Positions 43,500-53,309 of a stretch of DNA of 64,000 nt are shown here, piece by piece. Position 1 is the first letter of the stretch. Each line of letters starts with the position of its first letter. Location of the stretch: NCBI GenBank assembly GCA_947501555.1, contig CANMWG010000001.1, forward strand, positions 62,001 to 126,000, written 5' to 3'. Position numbers and translations under genes: made by a program. This DNA comes from an uncultured Paracoccaceae bacterium. GTDB taxonomy: Bacteria > Pseudomonadota > Alphaproteobacteria > Rhodobacterales > Rhodobacteraceae. The notes beneath the pieces were generated by a model, which was not told the DNA's origin, did no database searches, and was given only the letters and a program-made list of their open reading frames with translations.

Positions 43500-43895
43500 T
43501 TATTCGTCAACGTCATCCATGTCAGCCTGGCCGGTCAGCTTGCGCCGCACAATGGACCAGCTCAGCCCGATGGCCAGAACCACCGATAAAGCCACAATGG
43601 CGATCCAAGTATTCACGGTCGGATTGTCCAGATTGATAAGGCCCTGATCAAACAACACCCAGAGCAAAGTGCCGACCACAGCCAGCACTAAAACCATCCC
43701 GAATATGCCAATCGAGCGCAACGTCGCCCGCAAATAGATGATGTATCCCACAAGCAGAATCAGCCCGAACAACACAGTCACTGACAAGTTGGTTTCAAAA
43801 TTTGTCATGCTCCAGCGGACAAAATTCCATTGGGTCGGGTTGTAGGTCGCAGCCAATAAAACAAAGGCAAAAATCCAGCGAATGAGGAAACCCAT
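43500..43895 (-). CDS. DUF6524-type membrane protein
   Basis: A 131-residue integral membrane protein with four helices (FLIRWIFAFVLLAATYNP, VTVLFGLILLVGYIIYL, GIFGMVLVLAVVGTLLWVL, TWIAIVALSVVLAIGLSW). Its opening (GFLIRWIFAF...YNPT) matches DUF6524 proteins of Rhodobacteraceae. ATG 43895 follows GAGAAG; an in-frame start at 43937 is less likely. Function unknown. Confidence 0.78.
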   Translation of the reverse strand: MGFLIRWIFAFVLLAATYNPTQWNFVRWSMTNFETNLSVTVLFGLILLVGYIIYLRATLRSIGIFGMVLVLAVVGTLLWVLFDQGLINLDNPTVNTWIAIVALSVVLAIGLSWSIVRRKLTGQADMDDVDE

Positions 43896-44068
43896 GTATC
43901 TTCTCGTATTGTTGATTTGGGCAAACATGTCGTCCAATCGCCCGCGTGTCCAGTAATAGTTAGTAAGTTGTTAATTAACCTATCGTAAGTATGTCTTAAC
44001 GATAACGCCGGATGTGTGGGCTCATGTTCCGCGGATCTTGAAATTTGGTTTTTTGTTGGGGATGACCT

Positions 44069-44707
44069 TTGCAACCGCTATTTTACGACCTGCCAGAGCA
44101 TGGCATACTCTTCATCGCGACACCAAAATGCGCAACGACATCGATCATGGACGCATTGTCCCCGCTTCTTCCAAATACTGGATCTCAGCTTGTCACGAAC
44201 CCGCATCAGCGTTGGGTCGATCAGAGGGTTACGCAAAAACAAGCCCGTCTTCTGAAGCCGGATCGCTTTATCTTTGCGCCCGTCCGAAATCCGTGGAGTA
44301 GGGTGGTGTCGCACTACAAAGACAAAATCGTCGCGTCTCTGCATGACCGATTGGAGCAATATGGGTTTAAAGAGGCTATGCCCTTCCCAGATTATCTGAG
44401 GGTGGTTGACGCCGAATATGATCGCATCAACGATTTCCATATCATTGAGCAGATGCGCATTCTGACCTACAAGGACACGTATCTCCCCGATTTCACGCTA
44501 AAATTTGAACGTTTGGGTGAGGATTTTGAAGCGCTGCGTGCAATGCTTCGTGCCCGTACCGGCGTTAGTGTTGCAGGTCTTGGTCGACTGAACAGTCGGC
44601 CAAGCCAGTCGTACACCGCATATTATGAACCGCCGCAGTTGGATATCGTTGAGCGTGTCTATGCCCGCGACATCCAAGCGCTGAACTATGCCTATCCCGC
44701 AGCCTGA
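44069..44707 (+). CDS. Sulfotransferase-family protein, copy 1
   Basis: A 212-residue PAPS-dependent sulfotransferase-like protein. The 5'-phosphosulfate loop is FIATPKCATTSI and the 3'-phosphate-binding region is APVRNPWSRVVSHYKD. It starts at TTG 44069 behind GGGGA; no ATG is in frame nearby. The next gene is a paralogue 24 bases on. Members act on carbohydrates or small molecules, often in surface polysaccharides; substrate unknown. Confidence 0.83.
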   Translation: MQPLFYDLPEHGILFIATPKCATTSIMDALSPLLPNTGSQLVTNPHQRWVDQRVTQKQARLLKPDRFIFAPVRNPWSRVVSHYKDKIVASLHDRLEQYGFKEAMPFPDYLRVVDAEYDRINDFHIIEQMRILTYKDTYLPDFTLKFERLGEDFEALRAMLRARTGVSVAGLGRLNSRPSQSYTAYYEPPQLDIVERVYARDIQALNYAYPAA

Positions 44708-44731
44708 TTTCATCCAAGTGGACCCGATGTG

Positions 44732-45385
44732 ATGCAACACATTTACTTTGACCTGCCCGAACACCGCCTGATTTTCATCGCCACGCCCCATTGCGCGACG
44801 ACGACCCTGTTTGAGGCGCTTGAACCCTTGCTTTCGAAAGCAACTAAGGCCGATCCAGACCGTTGGGCCGCGCAGGCGATTTCCAAGCAGGACGTGGTGC
44901 GCCTGAAGGCCGACCGGTTGGTGTTTGGCACCGTGCGCAACCCTTGGGATCGGGTTGTGGCCCAATACGATGCCTTGGTGCACCCAAAGCTGGACGACGC
45001 AATGGCCAAGCACAGCTTTGCACGGGACATGAGCTTTGCGGGTTTTGTTGGGAAACTGTCCGAAAACAAGGGAGCCTTGAATGATCCTGCATTGTGCACC
45101 CAGACGCAGTTACTGCTGGACAGCAACGATATGCTGCTGCCGGATGTGGTGTTGCGGTATGAGCGACTAGAGACGGATTTTCAGATGCTGGCTGCTTTGA
45201 TCGCGGCACGCACAGGTGTTGAGTTGCCAGTGTTGAACCTGCCAGAAGTGGACGCGGCGCAGGATTTTGGCGCCCGCTATACCCGTCCGCCACGGATTAA
45301 GGTGCGTGAGATTTACAGCCGGGACGTTAATTTCTTTTATTACCATTTCCCGGCAATAGTCCAAGACGCGCCCGTCGCCGCCTGA
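44732..45385 (+). CDS. Sulfotransferase-family protein, copy 2
   Basis: A 217-residue paralogue of the upstream gene: FIATPHCATTTLFEAL and GTVRNPWDRVVAQYDA replace the same two motifs, and both open with MQ..(Y/F)FDLPEH. The lysine of the PAPS loop (PKC in copy 1) is a histidine here, so the donor-binding site differs. ATG 44732 is preferred over GTG 44729. Tandem duplication followed by divergence is clear. Confidence 0.82.
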   Translation: MQHIYFDLPEHRLIFIATPHCATTTLFEALEPLLSKATKADPDRWAAQAISKQDVVRLKADRLVFGTVRNPWDRVVAQYDALVHPKLDDAMAKHSFARDMSFAGFVGKLSENKGALNDPALCTQTQLLLDSNDMLLPDVVLRYERLETDFQMLAALIAARTGVELPVLNLPEVDAAQDFGARYTRPPRIKVREIYSRDVNFFYYHFPAIVQDAPVAA

Positions 45386-45484
45386 CTATGCCAATCAAAG
45401 CCGTCCATCAGGCAACTTTGCGGTTTCCCACCGACCACTGCAACGATATAGGGGGCACGCTACTTCCTGAAGGGACAGAGATTT

Positions 45485-46777
45485 ATGGCAAACGTGGTGG
45501 TCGTTGGTGCCCAATGGGGCGATGAGGGCAAAGGCAAGATTGTTGACTGGTTGTCAGAGCGTGCTGATGTCATTGCCCGCTTTCAAGGGGGGCACAACGC
45601 AGGCCACACGCTGGTCATTGATGGCGCGGTCTACAAGCTACATGCTTTGCCTTCTGGCGTCGTGCGCGGTGGCAAACTGTCCGTCATCGGGAATGGTGTC
45701 GTGTTGGACCCTTGGCACCTGATCAATGAAATTGAAACACTGCGCGGGCAGGGCGTCACAATCACCCCTGAAACCCTGATGGTCGCTGAGAACACGCCCC
45801 TGATCCTGCCATTCCATGGAGAATTGGATCGGGCACGTGAAAACCAGAATTCTGTGGCCAAGATCGGGACCACCGGGCGCGGTATTGGCCCTTGTTATGA
45901 AGACAAGGTTGGCCGCCGCGTGATCCGCGTGGCCGATTTGGCGGATGATGCGACGTTGGAACTGCGGTTGGACCGGGCGCTTGTGCATCATGATGCGCTG
46001 CGTCGTGGGCTGGGACTGGAACCGGTTGACCGTGAAGCCATTCTTGCGCAACTGCGTGCGATTGGACCTGAGATTTTGCAATACGCCGCCCCCGTTTGGA
46101 AAGTGCTGAATGAAAAGCGCAAGGCAGGTAAGCGGATCCTGTTTGAAGGCGCGCAGGGTGCGTTGCTTGACATCGACTTCGGGACTTATCCTTTTGTCAC
46201 ATCCTCTAACGTGATTGCAGGGCAGGCAGCGACAGGTGTGGGCGTTGGCCCCGGCGCGATCGATTTTGTGCTTGGCATTGTCAAAGCCTACACGACCCGC
46301 GTTGGCGAAGGGCCGTTTCCGACAGAGTTGGATGATGCAGATGGCCAGCGCTTGGGCGAACGCGGGCATGAGTTTGGCACGACAACGGGGCGCAAGCGGC
46401 GCTGTGGCTGGTTTGATGCCTGTCTGGTGCGTCAGACGTGTGCGACCTCGGGTGTGTCCGGTATCTCACTGACAAAGCTTGATGTTTTGGATGGGTTTGA
46501 GACTTTGAAAATCTGTGTGGGCTATGAATTGGACGGCGAAACGCTGGACTACTTGCCTACGGCTGCGGATCAACAGGCACGCTGCAAACCGGTTTACGAG
46601 GAAATCGAAGGCTGGTCGGAATCCACCGAAGGGGCCCGGTCCTGGGCCGACTTGCCCGCGCAAGCGATCAAATACGTACGGCGCATCGAAGAGTTGATCG
46701 ATTGCCCCGTTGCCCTAGTTTCCACCTCACCAGAGCGTGAAGACACCATTCTGGTGACGGATCCATTCGCGGACTGA
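45485..46777 (+). CDS. purA: Adenylosuccinate synthetase
   Basis: A 430-residue GTP-dependent enzyme joining IMP and aspartate in AMP synthesis. [16 protein letters not shown] (P-loop), [21 protein letters not shown] and [14 protein letters not shown] are all present. Full length; start ATG 45485 behind AAGGGACAGAG. Followed by a DUF2842 gene after five bases. Confidence 0.98.
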   Translation: MANVVVVGAQWGDEGKGKIVDWLSERADVIARFQGGHNAGHTLVIDGAVYKLHALPSGVVRGGKLSVIGNGVVLDPWHLINEIETLRGQGVTITPETLMVAENTPLILPFHGELDRARENQNSVAKIGTTGRGIGPCYEDKVGRRVIRVADLADDATLELRLDRALVHHDALRRGLGLEPVDREAILAQLRAIGPEILQYAAPVWKVLNEKRKAGKRILFEGAQGALLDIDFGTYPFVTSSNVIAGQAATGVGVGPGAIDFVLGIVKAYTTRVGEGPFPTELDDADGQRLGERGHEFGTTTGRKRRCGWFDACLVRQTCATSGVSGISLTKLDVLDGFETLKICVGYELDGETLDYLPTAADQQARCKPVYEEIEGWSESTEGARSWADLPAQAIKYVRRIEELIDCPVALVSTSPEREDTILVTDPFAD

Positions 46778-46782
46778 GGGAT

Positions 46783-46998
46783 ATGACATATAAAGCACGT
46801 AAACGTTTGGCGCTTTTTGTGCTTGTGGTAGGGCTTCCGGCCTACATCATTCTGGCCGTGACAGTGATGAGCCAAGCCGCGCGGTTTCCCATTGCGATTG
46901 AACTTTTGATCTATGTGGTGTTGGGCATTGGTTGGGCCTTCCCGTTGAAATGGGTGTTCAAAGGGATCGGCCAAATGGACCCAGATCAAAAAGAATAG
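46783..46998 (+). CDS. DUF2842 small membrane protein
   Basis: A 71-residue protein with two membrane helices (ALFVLVVGLPAYIILAVTV, ELLIYVVLGIGWAFPLKWVF) and the DUF2842 ending PLKWVFKGIGQ. It is found in alphaproteobacteria and its function is unknown. Co-transcribed with purA and followed by a terminator. Confidence 0.85.
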   Translation: MTYKARKRLALFVLVVGLPAYIILAVTVMSQAARFPIAIELLIYVVLGIGWAFPLKWVFKGIGQMDPDQKE

Positions 46999-47012
46999 TT
47001 TGAGAAAAAACA

Positions 47013-47041
47013 AAAAAGGCGGGGACATGCCCCGCCTTTTT
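47013..47041. terminator. Bidirectional terminator between DUF2842 and acidic-protein genes
   Basis: Stem GGCGGGG/CCCCGCC with an ACATG loop, flanked by A6 and T5 runs. It can serve both converging transcripts. Confidence 0.92.
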
Positions 47042-47059
47042 GATTTTATGCCTGATCAA

Positions 47060-48895
47060 TCAGCCCTGTGCGGCTTGATTTTCCGGGCGGAAGCGTGTGT
47101 CTTCGGCGACTTGGAAGCGTCCGTTGTTCAGTTTGACCAAACGATTCATCCGCAACAGCTTACCAAAGGCGCGTAGCCCATCTTCCCGCGAGAACTCGGT
47201 GGATGAAGCGGATTGTACTTTCTTCATGACCTGAGGCCGTGAGAAGTCGTCTTCTGCTTCCACAAAGCAAATGTAGGCAGCTGCGGCCTCCAAAAGATCA
47301 ATCAGATCAGCCGCTGAATGCACGCGGGCAAATTCAGCAAATCCACTTTTCGCAGCAGGGGCTGATTCTTTTTGGGCGGCAATCTTGCGCAGCCGGTCAG
47401 ATGCGGCATCTGAGGACGATGCCGGTGGTTTTGATGAAACCAGTTTAAGAGGTGCCAACGGTGCTGGTTTCTCTTCAGGTTTCTCTGCTGCCTCAGCGGG
47501 GGCTTCGGGCTCTGGTGTGTCTTCAACAGGCGCTGCATCAACTGCTTCCTCGGCCTCTTCAGCATCAAGGGCGCCAAGATCATCGCGGAAGACTTCGTTC
47601 TTGTCGCGTTCCGTTGCGCCAGCGTCGCCCAATTGGCGGGCGGCTTCTGTCGCTGCGACAGCGGCTTTGAGCTGCGCAAACGCATCGCGGTGACGACGGC
47701 CCTCGGGCTCGGCCAAGTGTTCGTCGGTTTGCGATAGGATGCGGCTCATGTTGGCATCAACAGTTTCGCGCAGGTCTTCTTTTTTGCTGCGATTTTCGTT
47801 GTGTTCGGCAATCTCGCGCTGTGCGTCCGCAATGTCATCTTGCAGATCATATCCGGCCTTGCGCGTTTCATCTATGTCCGCAGGAGGGGTCGCATCCGTC
47901 AGAACAAGCGGGCCCTCATCGGCGGCGACGTCACTTTCGTCTTCCTCTTCAAGGGCTGCGACATCGTCTTCGATCTCGGCAAAATCGTCGTCATCAAAGA
48001 TGTTCTCGTCCTGCTCTGGCTCAGCTTCTTCAGCCGTGGCCACGACAGGCTCATCTTCAGCTTCTTCAGCAGCGAATTCTGCGTCTAGTTCGGCCAGCTC
48101 TTCTACGCTCAGTGCGCTGTCATCGTCGTCGTATTCCGTTTCCGCTGCGGTACCGGCTTCTTCCGCTTCCAATGCGATACCGGCTTCTTCGGCGGCGCGT
48201 TCTGCATTCCGCTTGGCCAATTCGGCCAAACGCTGTGCTAGCGGGTTGCCAGGGACAGCAGTTTGGACTTGATCGGTGTCAGGAAGGTCTTCGGTAAAGG
48301 TTTCTTCCGCGGGGGTGGTTTCTTCAACGGCAGCTTTTGCTTTGTCTTCGCCTCGGTCAACTACGGCGCGAATGCGCTGGAGCTTTGACGCCACGCTGTC
48401 ATCATCCGCAGGTAGCTCATCCATCGGCGCGGCCTCGGTCTCCTCGACCTCTGGCGTGTTCAAGACGATGGTGTCGGGATCGCCGAGATCGTCTTCTGGC
48501 TCTGCGACGTCTACTTCAACCTCTTCTGGTTCGCTTACGTCGAACTCATCGACGGCAGGTTCTTCGGCTTCGGCAATGTCAGCATCTGCCATGGGCTCTT
48601 CGACGGCTTGGGCGGCATCTTCAACTTCGCTTGCAGCAACTTCTGCCATACGCATGCTGACGGCATTGCCTTCGCCCTCAATCTCAACAGGGGCGCCAAC
48701 CTGTTCTTCTGTCAGGCGTGCCAGCGTCTGTAGATCGGGGGCCTGCGGCTCGACATCCATAAACCGATCGTGGCCGGCCAATTCGTGGAAATATGACACC
48801 ACTGACTTCATTGTCTCAACCGAATCGTCGAACCCTTCCAGGTGGCAAGAAAAGTTGCCATAAGAAACGGAAAGGATTTTTGTGGTATCATCCAT
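47060..48895 (-). CDS. Large acidic low-complexity protein (Rhodobacteraceae type)
   Basis: A 611-residue protein. A conserved N-terminal module (ILSVSYGNFSCHLEGFDDS, VVSYFHELAGHDRF) and a conserved C-terminal module (DLIDLLEAAAAYICFVEAEDD, FGKLLRMNRLVKLNNGRFQ) flank about 400 residues rich in Glu, Asp and Ala that are probably disordered and coiled-coil. Relatives are sometimes annotated as chemotaxis CheA, but no kinase or Hpt motif is present here, so I do not use that name. ATG 48895 precedes the conserved module. Divergent from thiamine pyrophosphokinase. Confidence 0.78.
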   Translation of the reverse strand: MDDTTKILSVSYGNFSCHLEGFDDSVETMKSVVSYFHELAGHDRFMDVEPQAPDLQTLARLTEEQVGAPVEIEGEGNAVSMRMAEVAASEVEDAAQAVEEPMADADIAEAEEPAVDEFDVSEPEEVEVDVAEPEDDLGDPDTIVLNTPEVEETEAAPMDELPADDDSVASKLQRIRAVVDRGEDKAKAAVEETTPAEETFTEDLPDTDQVQTAVPGNPLAQRLAELAKRNAERAAEEAGIALEAEEAGTAAETEYDDDDSALSVEELAELDAEFAAEEAEDEPVVATAEEAEPEQDENIFDDDDFAEIEDDVAALEEEDESDVAADEGPLVLTDATPPADIDETRKAGYDLQDDIADAQREIAEHNENRSKKEDLRETVDANMSRILSQTDEHLAEPEGRRHRDAFAQLKAAVAATEAARQLGDAGATERDKNEVFRDDLGALDAEEAEEAVDAAPVEDTPEPEAPAEAAEKPEEKPAPLAPLKLVSSKPPASSSDAASDRLRKIAAQKESAPAAKSGFAEFARVHSAADLIDLLEAAAAYICFVEAEDDFSRPQVMKKVQSASSTEFSREDGLRAFGKLLRMNRLVKLNNGRFQVAEDTRFRPENQAAQG

Positions 48896-49033
48896 GATTT
48901 TGAGCGCTTTCTTCGGTTTCCAGCTTTTGCCAAATGGGGCCATAAGCAGTGCGTATTCCTTCGCAAGGTGACAGTAGACTAAGGATCATTTTGTGACCCT
49001 TTTGGGGAATGTTTGTGAATTGAGGTGCAATCA

Positions 49034-49702
49034 ATGACGGCCAACACAATTGTCTCCAGCAATAACCTAATTTGTTTGGTCGGCGGAGCAAAGATTGAAA
49101 ATTTGTCGTTATCGGCGGATTTTCCCTTTGTAGACAGCTTCGTAGGGGTCGACGGCGGCGCAGACCATTTGTTGGATGCGGGTCTTGCACCTGCCGCAGT
49201 GATTGGTGATCTTGATAGTCTGTCCGATCTGGCGCGTGCCACTTTTGCGGCCGTGCTCTGCCACATTTCAGAGCAGGAGACGACAGATTTTGAAAAGGCG
49301 CTGATCCGTGTGGCAGCCCCTGCGGTCCTGGCCTTGGGGTTTACCGGCGGGCGTATTGATCATGGTCTGGCTGTTCTTAACGTGATGGCGCGCTATCCTG
49401 AGCGCGCGATCTTGCTCGTGGATCAGGATGACGTGTCCTTCATCGCCAAACGCGACGGCACTGATCTGACCTTGCCCGCTGGCTGCCGCATCTCATTGAT
49501 GCCACTGGCTGATGTTCGGGTCACGGCGAGCGGGTTGCGCTGGCCTTTCGCTGACATGTGCTTGGCGCCGGCGGGAAAGACCAGTTCCTCGAATGCAGCA
49601 GCAGGTGGCCCGATCCACATCGAAACCGACGGCCCGTTGTTGATCACGCTGCCGCAGGCCTATCTGCAGACTGCTTTGAAAGCCGCCGCTCGCGTAGAAT
49701 AA
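49034..49702 (+). CDS. Thiamine pyrophosphokinase
   Basis: A 222-residue enzyme that converts thiamine to thiamine diphosphate. The catalytic block is FVGVDGGADHLLDAGLAPAAVIGDLDSLS (read GVDGGADHLLDAG and VIGDLDSLS), and ALGFTGGRIDHGLAVLN holds the second signature. ATG 49034 follows GAGGTG; GTG 49025 is also in frame. The last 59 bases overlap the convergent EamA gene. Confidence 0.9.
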   Translation: MTANTIVSSNNLICLVGGAKIENLSLSADFPFVDSFVGVDGGADHLLDAGLAPAAVIGDLDSLSDLARATFAAVLCHISEQETTDFEKALIRVAAPAVLALGFTGGRIDHGLAVLNVMARYPERAILLVDQDDVSFIAKRDGTDLTLPAGCRISLMPLADVRVTASGLRWPFADMCLAPAGKTSSSNAAAGGPIHIETDGPLLITLPQAYLQTALKAAARVE

Positions 49703-50555
49703 TGTAAAGCCCGGCACCCACGGTGATGCAAATGCCAATGGCGGCCAACCCGTTGGGGAGGTCCGCGAAAACCAGCCACCCAATCACGGTTCCAAACGGG
49801 ATTTCCAGATATTGCATGGGCGCCAGAGTGGATGCGGGTGCAAAGCGCAGGCTCCACGTCATGAACAAATGCGCCAAGGTTCCGATCCCGCCAAGGGCCA
49901 GCAGCATGAGCCATGTGGCCGGTGCAATAAACAGCCCCGCGTCCCCGATGGCACCCGGTACGATCATTAAGATCGGTAACAGTATTGCACTGGCCTGCAG
50001 GCCGCTGATCGCTTGCAGCTTGATTGGGTCCATTGATTTGGCAACCTTGCGCGTCACCATCATGAAAAGGGCAAAGACCACAGCGACACCTAACGGCATC
50101 AGGGCTGGATACCCAACCTCTGCAAAGTTTGGTTGGATTACCAGAAGCGTGCCAATAAATCCGATGGCACAGGCGACCATCCGGTGCAGCCCCACATGCT
50201 CATCCATCACGAAATGCCCCAGAAGTAGCATGATAAACGGCATCACAAAGGCAATGGCCAAGGTGTCGGCCAGGGGCAGATATTGCAATGCGCTGAACAT
50301 CAGCCCGATGCCCACGATATGCAAGATTGTGCGCAACAACGTCCATCCCAGCAGCCCCTTGGGCAATCGAAACCCTTGCCCGGACCAGATCACCATTGGC
50401 ACCAGAATAATCGCCTGAATGGCAAAGCGGATCAACACCAACATAACGAGCGAGATCGTGCCGCCCAGCAGTTTCGCCATGCTGTCCCCTAACGGGGCCA
50501 ACACGCAAAACGCAAGCATCAGCATCACGCCAAGAAAGGGACGGTCATTGGACAT
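49644..50555 (-). CDS. EamA-family (DMT) transporter
   Basis: A 303-residue inner-membrane transporter with ten helices in two EamA repeats (residues ~8-140 and ~150-290). Typical blocks are ALQYLPLADTLAIAFVMPF and APASTLAPMQYLEIPFGTVIGWLVF. It probably exports a metabolite. Its 3' end overlaps the thiamine pyrophosphokinase gene tail to tail by 59 bases. Confidence 0.9.
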   Translation of the reverse strand: MSNDRPFLGVMLMLAFCVLAPLGDSMAKLLGGTISLVMLVLIRFAIQAIILVPMVIWSGQGFRLPKGLLGWTLLRTILHIVGIGLMFSALQYLPLADTLAIAFVMPFIMLLLGHFVMDEHVGLHRMVACAIGFIGTLLVIQPNFAEVGYPALMPLGVAVVFALFMMVTRKVAKSMDPIKLQAISGLQASAILLPILMIVPGAIGDAGLFIAPATWLMLLALGGIGTLAHLFMTWSLRFAPASTLAPMQYLEIPFGTVIGWLVFADLPNGLAAIGICITVGAGLYIILRERRLSKQSADRPAAA

Positions 50556-50593
50556 CGGACAAGCTTAGGCGCTGCCGCAAGAAACGGAAAGGG

Positions 50594-51118
50594 TCAGTGC
50601 CAGTCTTTCGCATGACGAAGACGAATGCCGCTGACATGCAGTGTCGTCACCCAGAGATGTTTGTAAGGGACCAGCGAAGGAACCGGACGTAGTGAAACGG
50701 CGCTGTTTTGCAGTCGGGCTGGCAGATCGATAAGCTGCGTTACACCGCTTGGCAGAACTTCGTGGCAGGACACGTGCATCCCAACATCACCCAGGGGTGT
50801 GAATGTATCGCTTGGCAGAGCGTACTTATGAAGCTTGGCTTCGGTGATCCGTGGCATCCATGCGTCTTGCACATATGCCACACACTTATGCGGTCCGAGC
50901 CATTCCGCCTGATCCGCTGCATTGCTGTCCGCCGTGGCCCAGGCCACAATCCGCGGGCAATCCCTTGGAAACAAATAGAGAAACGCAAAAGCCTCGGAAA
51001 TCGCCCAGACCAATGGCCCATTTAGCCAGTCCTGCCCGGCAGGACGGGGGCGCGGTGTCTTCAGGGCGCGCGGCACAAAACGGGTGATCGCAGGGTTTTC
51101 GCTGAAGTGATAGAGCAT
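50594..51118 (-). CDS. DUF6886-type protein
   Basis: A 174-residue soluble protein opening with MLYHFSENPAITRFVPRAL and containing LYLFPRDCPRIVAWATA and WMPRITEAKLHKYALP, the pattern of DUF6886 proteins. No catalytic role is known. It follows the serine deaminase gene by eight bases on the same strand and is probably its operon partner. Confidence 0.75.
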   Translation of the reverse strand: MLYHFSENPAITRFVPRALKTPRPRPAGQDWLNGPLVWAISEAFAFLYLFPRDCPRIVAWATADSNAADQAEWLGPHKCVAYVQDAWMPRITEAKLHKYALPSDTFTPLGDVGMHVSCHEVLPSGVTQLIDLPARLQNSAVSLRPVPSLVPYKHLWVTTLHVSGIRLRHAKDWH

Positions 51119-51126
51119 GGCGCGTT

Positions 51127-52500
51127 TTAGCAGTTCGGCACATTCACCGCGAGCCCGCCAAGCGCCGTTTCCTTGTATTTCTCGCTCATATCCGCACCGG
51201 TTTGACGCATTGTCTCAATGGCCACGTCAAGGGAGACCAAATGTCTGCCGTCGCCGCGCAACGCGAGTGAGGCGGCGGACACGGCCTTGATCGCCCCCAA
51301 TCCGTTGCGTTCGATGCAGGGCACTTGCACCAGCCCTTTGACCGGATCGCATGTCATACCCAGGTGATGTTCAAGCGCAATTTCTGCGGCGTTTTCAATC
51401 TGTTCAGCGGTGCCGCCCATGACCGCAGCAAGCCCTGCTCCTGCCATGGCAGCGGCGCTGCCTACCTCTGCCTGGCATCCGCATTCGGCCCCTGAGATTG
51501 ATGCGTTGAACTTGATCAACCCGCCGATGGCGGCGGCGGTCAGAAGGAACTCGGGCACCCGCGATAGGGTGGCCCCGGGCACATGATCCAGCCAATAGCG
51601 GATCGTCGCAGGCACCACGCCTGCCGCCCCGTTTGTGGGGGCCGTCACCACCTGCCCACCGGCCGCGTTTTCCTCATTCACGGCCATCGCATAGGTCGAC
51701 ATGAAATCGTTGATCGTGTGCGGTGCCGTCAAGTTCATGCCGCGTTCGGCCTGTAAAGCGTCATAAATCCCCTTGGCGCGGCGGCGGACCTGCAGGCCTC
51801 CTGGCAGGATACCGTCCATTTTAAGACCCCGGTCGATACAGGTCGTCATGACCTCCCAAATCCGGGCAAGCCCGCGATCCAGATCAGCGCCGGGGATGCG
51901 TGACAGTTCATTTGCGCGCTTCATTTCGGCGATGGTCTTGCCCGAGGATTGCGCCATATCAAGCATCTGCTGGGCCGTGTGGAAAGGAAAGGGGACGGGT
52001 GGCCCCGTGTCGTTATCCCGACCGGCTGCCAGCTCAGCCTCCGTCAAAACAAACCCGCCACCAATCGAGTAATAGGTCACTTGCGTGATCACATCGCCCT
52101 GCGCGTCCGTGCCGCGCAGAACTAGACCATTGGCATGGCCGGGCAAGGCCGGGCCATAGTCAAATTCCAGGTTGTCCTTGGGGTGAAAGTGCAAGGTGCC
52201 AAGCCCCTTTGGCGTCACTGTGTGATCCTGCGCGATGCGTGCGAGTTCTGCTTCGGCCTTATCTGCATCGTAGTCATCTGCCCGAAATCCCGCGAGCCCT
52301 AGGATCACCGCCCGGTCCGTGGCATGGCCCACGCCTGTCAACGCCAAGCTGCCATGCAAAGAGGCGTGTAGCCCTGTCACCCCAAAGGGCTGCGTGCGCA
52401 GATGGTCCAGAAACCGGGCGGCCGCGACCATTGGACCGATGGTGTGGGATGAGGACGGGCCAATGCCTACCTTGAACATGTCAAATACAGAGAGAAACAT
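51127..52500 (-). CDS. sdaA: L-serine ammonia-lyase (iron-sulfur)
   Basis: A 457-residue single-chain enzyme that deaminates L-serine to pyruvate. The beta-domain opening [20 protein letters not shown] and cluster cysteines in [20 protein letters not shown] and [18 protein letters not shown] are present. ATG 52500 shares its first base with the upstream stop (TGATG), so it is coupled to the glutathione transferase gene. The longer frame upstream is discounted. Confidence 0.95.
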   Translation of the reverse strand: MFLSVFDMFKVGIGPSSSHTIGPMVAAARFLDHLRTQPFGVTGLHASLHGSLALTGVGHATDRAVILGLAGFRADDYDADKAEAELARIAQDHTVTPKGLGTLHFHPKDNLEFDYGPALPGHANGLVLRGTDAQGDVITQVTYYSIGGGFVLTEAELAAGRDNDTGPPVPFPFHTAQQMLDMAQSSGKTIAEMKRANELSRIPGADLDRGLARIWEVMTTCIDRGLKMDGILPGGLQVRRRAKGIYDALQAERGMNLTAPHTINDFMSTYAMAVNEENAAGGQVVTAPTNGAAGVVPATIRYWLDHVPGATLSRVPEFLLTAAAIGGLIKFNASISGAECGCQAEVGSAAAMAGAGLAAVMGGTAEQIENAAEIALEHHLGMTCDPVKGLVQVPCIERNGLGAIKAVSAASLALRGDGRHLVSLDVAIETMRQTGADMSEKYKETALGGLAVNVPNC

Positions 52501-53186
52501 CAGGTGGCACTGCCTTCGGGGGGATTGCAAGGGTGTGGGGCGGAGAATGGGGTTGGCCCGAGACCTTCGATGCTGCATGCGCGTTGGACAGCAGGGCGCG
52601 TCTCGGTCCGGGTCGCAAAGGCGTGTAAGCGGGGCCAACGTTCCCAATCCGTGGGTTCAAATGCCTTGCCATAAATGATGCACCACCGCAGGAGCGGGCC
52701 TAGATAGCAGCCCATGATGCTGGGGGTGTGAGCATGAAGCCAATCGGCATTGTGCGCGTTTTCCAGCAGTGTCAGCTTTTCGCGGACGCTTTGGCGGCTG
52801 AAGTTGCGAAACGCCTCCCGATCACCGTCAGTGTATTGCTTGGGATAGAACATCATTCGCTGTGTGGGATGCAGTGTATTGGCGAGCCAAAACAACCATT
52901 GCAACGCATGGGCGCGGGCCGGGTCTGCAGGCGAAGGCATCAGCGCGCCATGGGTGTCAGCAAGCCACAAAAGAATAGCGGCGGTCTCAAACATCGGACC
53001 TTGCGGGGTTTCCAGAACGGGGATCAATCCGTTGGGATTAAGGGCCAGATATGCGGGTGATCGCTGCGCTTTTGCCTGCCGATCAAGCAATTGGGTCTGA
53101 TAAGGCATGCGCAGCTCTTCTAGCGCAATGCGCACACAAAGCGAGGCGTTATCAGGGGCATAGTAGAGGCAAAGTGGACGGTTCAT
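52500..53186 (-). CDS. Glutathione S-transferase family protein
   Basis: A 228-residue GST-like protein: N-terminal thioredoxin fold (LCLYYAPDNASLCVRIALEE, NPNGLIPVLETPQGPMFETAAILLWLAD with the cis-proline and glutathione-binding Glu-Thr/Ser pair) and helical C-terminal domain. ATG 53186 is preferred over GTG 53195. Translationally coupled to sdaA; no specific substrate can be stated. Confidence 0.88.
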   Translation of the reverse strand: MNRPLCLYYAPDNASLCVRIALEELRMPYQTQLLDRQAKAQRSPAYLALNPNGLIPVLETPQGPMFETAAILLWLADTHGALMPSPADPARAHALQWLFWLANTLHPTQRMMFYPKQYTDGDREAFRNFSRQSVREKLTLLENAHNADWLHAHTPSIMGCYLGPLLRWCIIYGKAFEPTDWERWPRLHAFATRTETRPAVQRACSIEGLGPTPFSAPHPCNPPEGSAT

Positions 53187-53309
53187 GGGGGGCACGTTAG
53201 AGGATAGGCAATGGTGCGTTCGTCCAAATACGACGCCCTATCGCAAAAACAGGCGTTGTTGGTTTTTGTACGTGTTTCGCAATATCACGCGCATTAAGTC
53301 GCCAAGATT

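Noticed and set aside
47739..48297. Ser-rich plus-strand frames opposite the acidic protein
   Set aside because: Ser/Ala-rich composition is the mirror of GAA/GAT-rich coding DNA on the other strand.
47060..48895. Chemotaxis histidine kinase CheA
   Set aside because: No Hpt, HATPase or CheW-like motif; the name is probably a propagated annotation.
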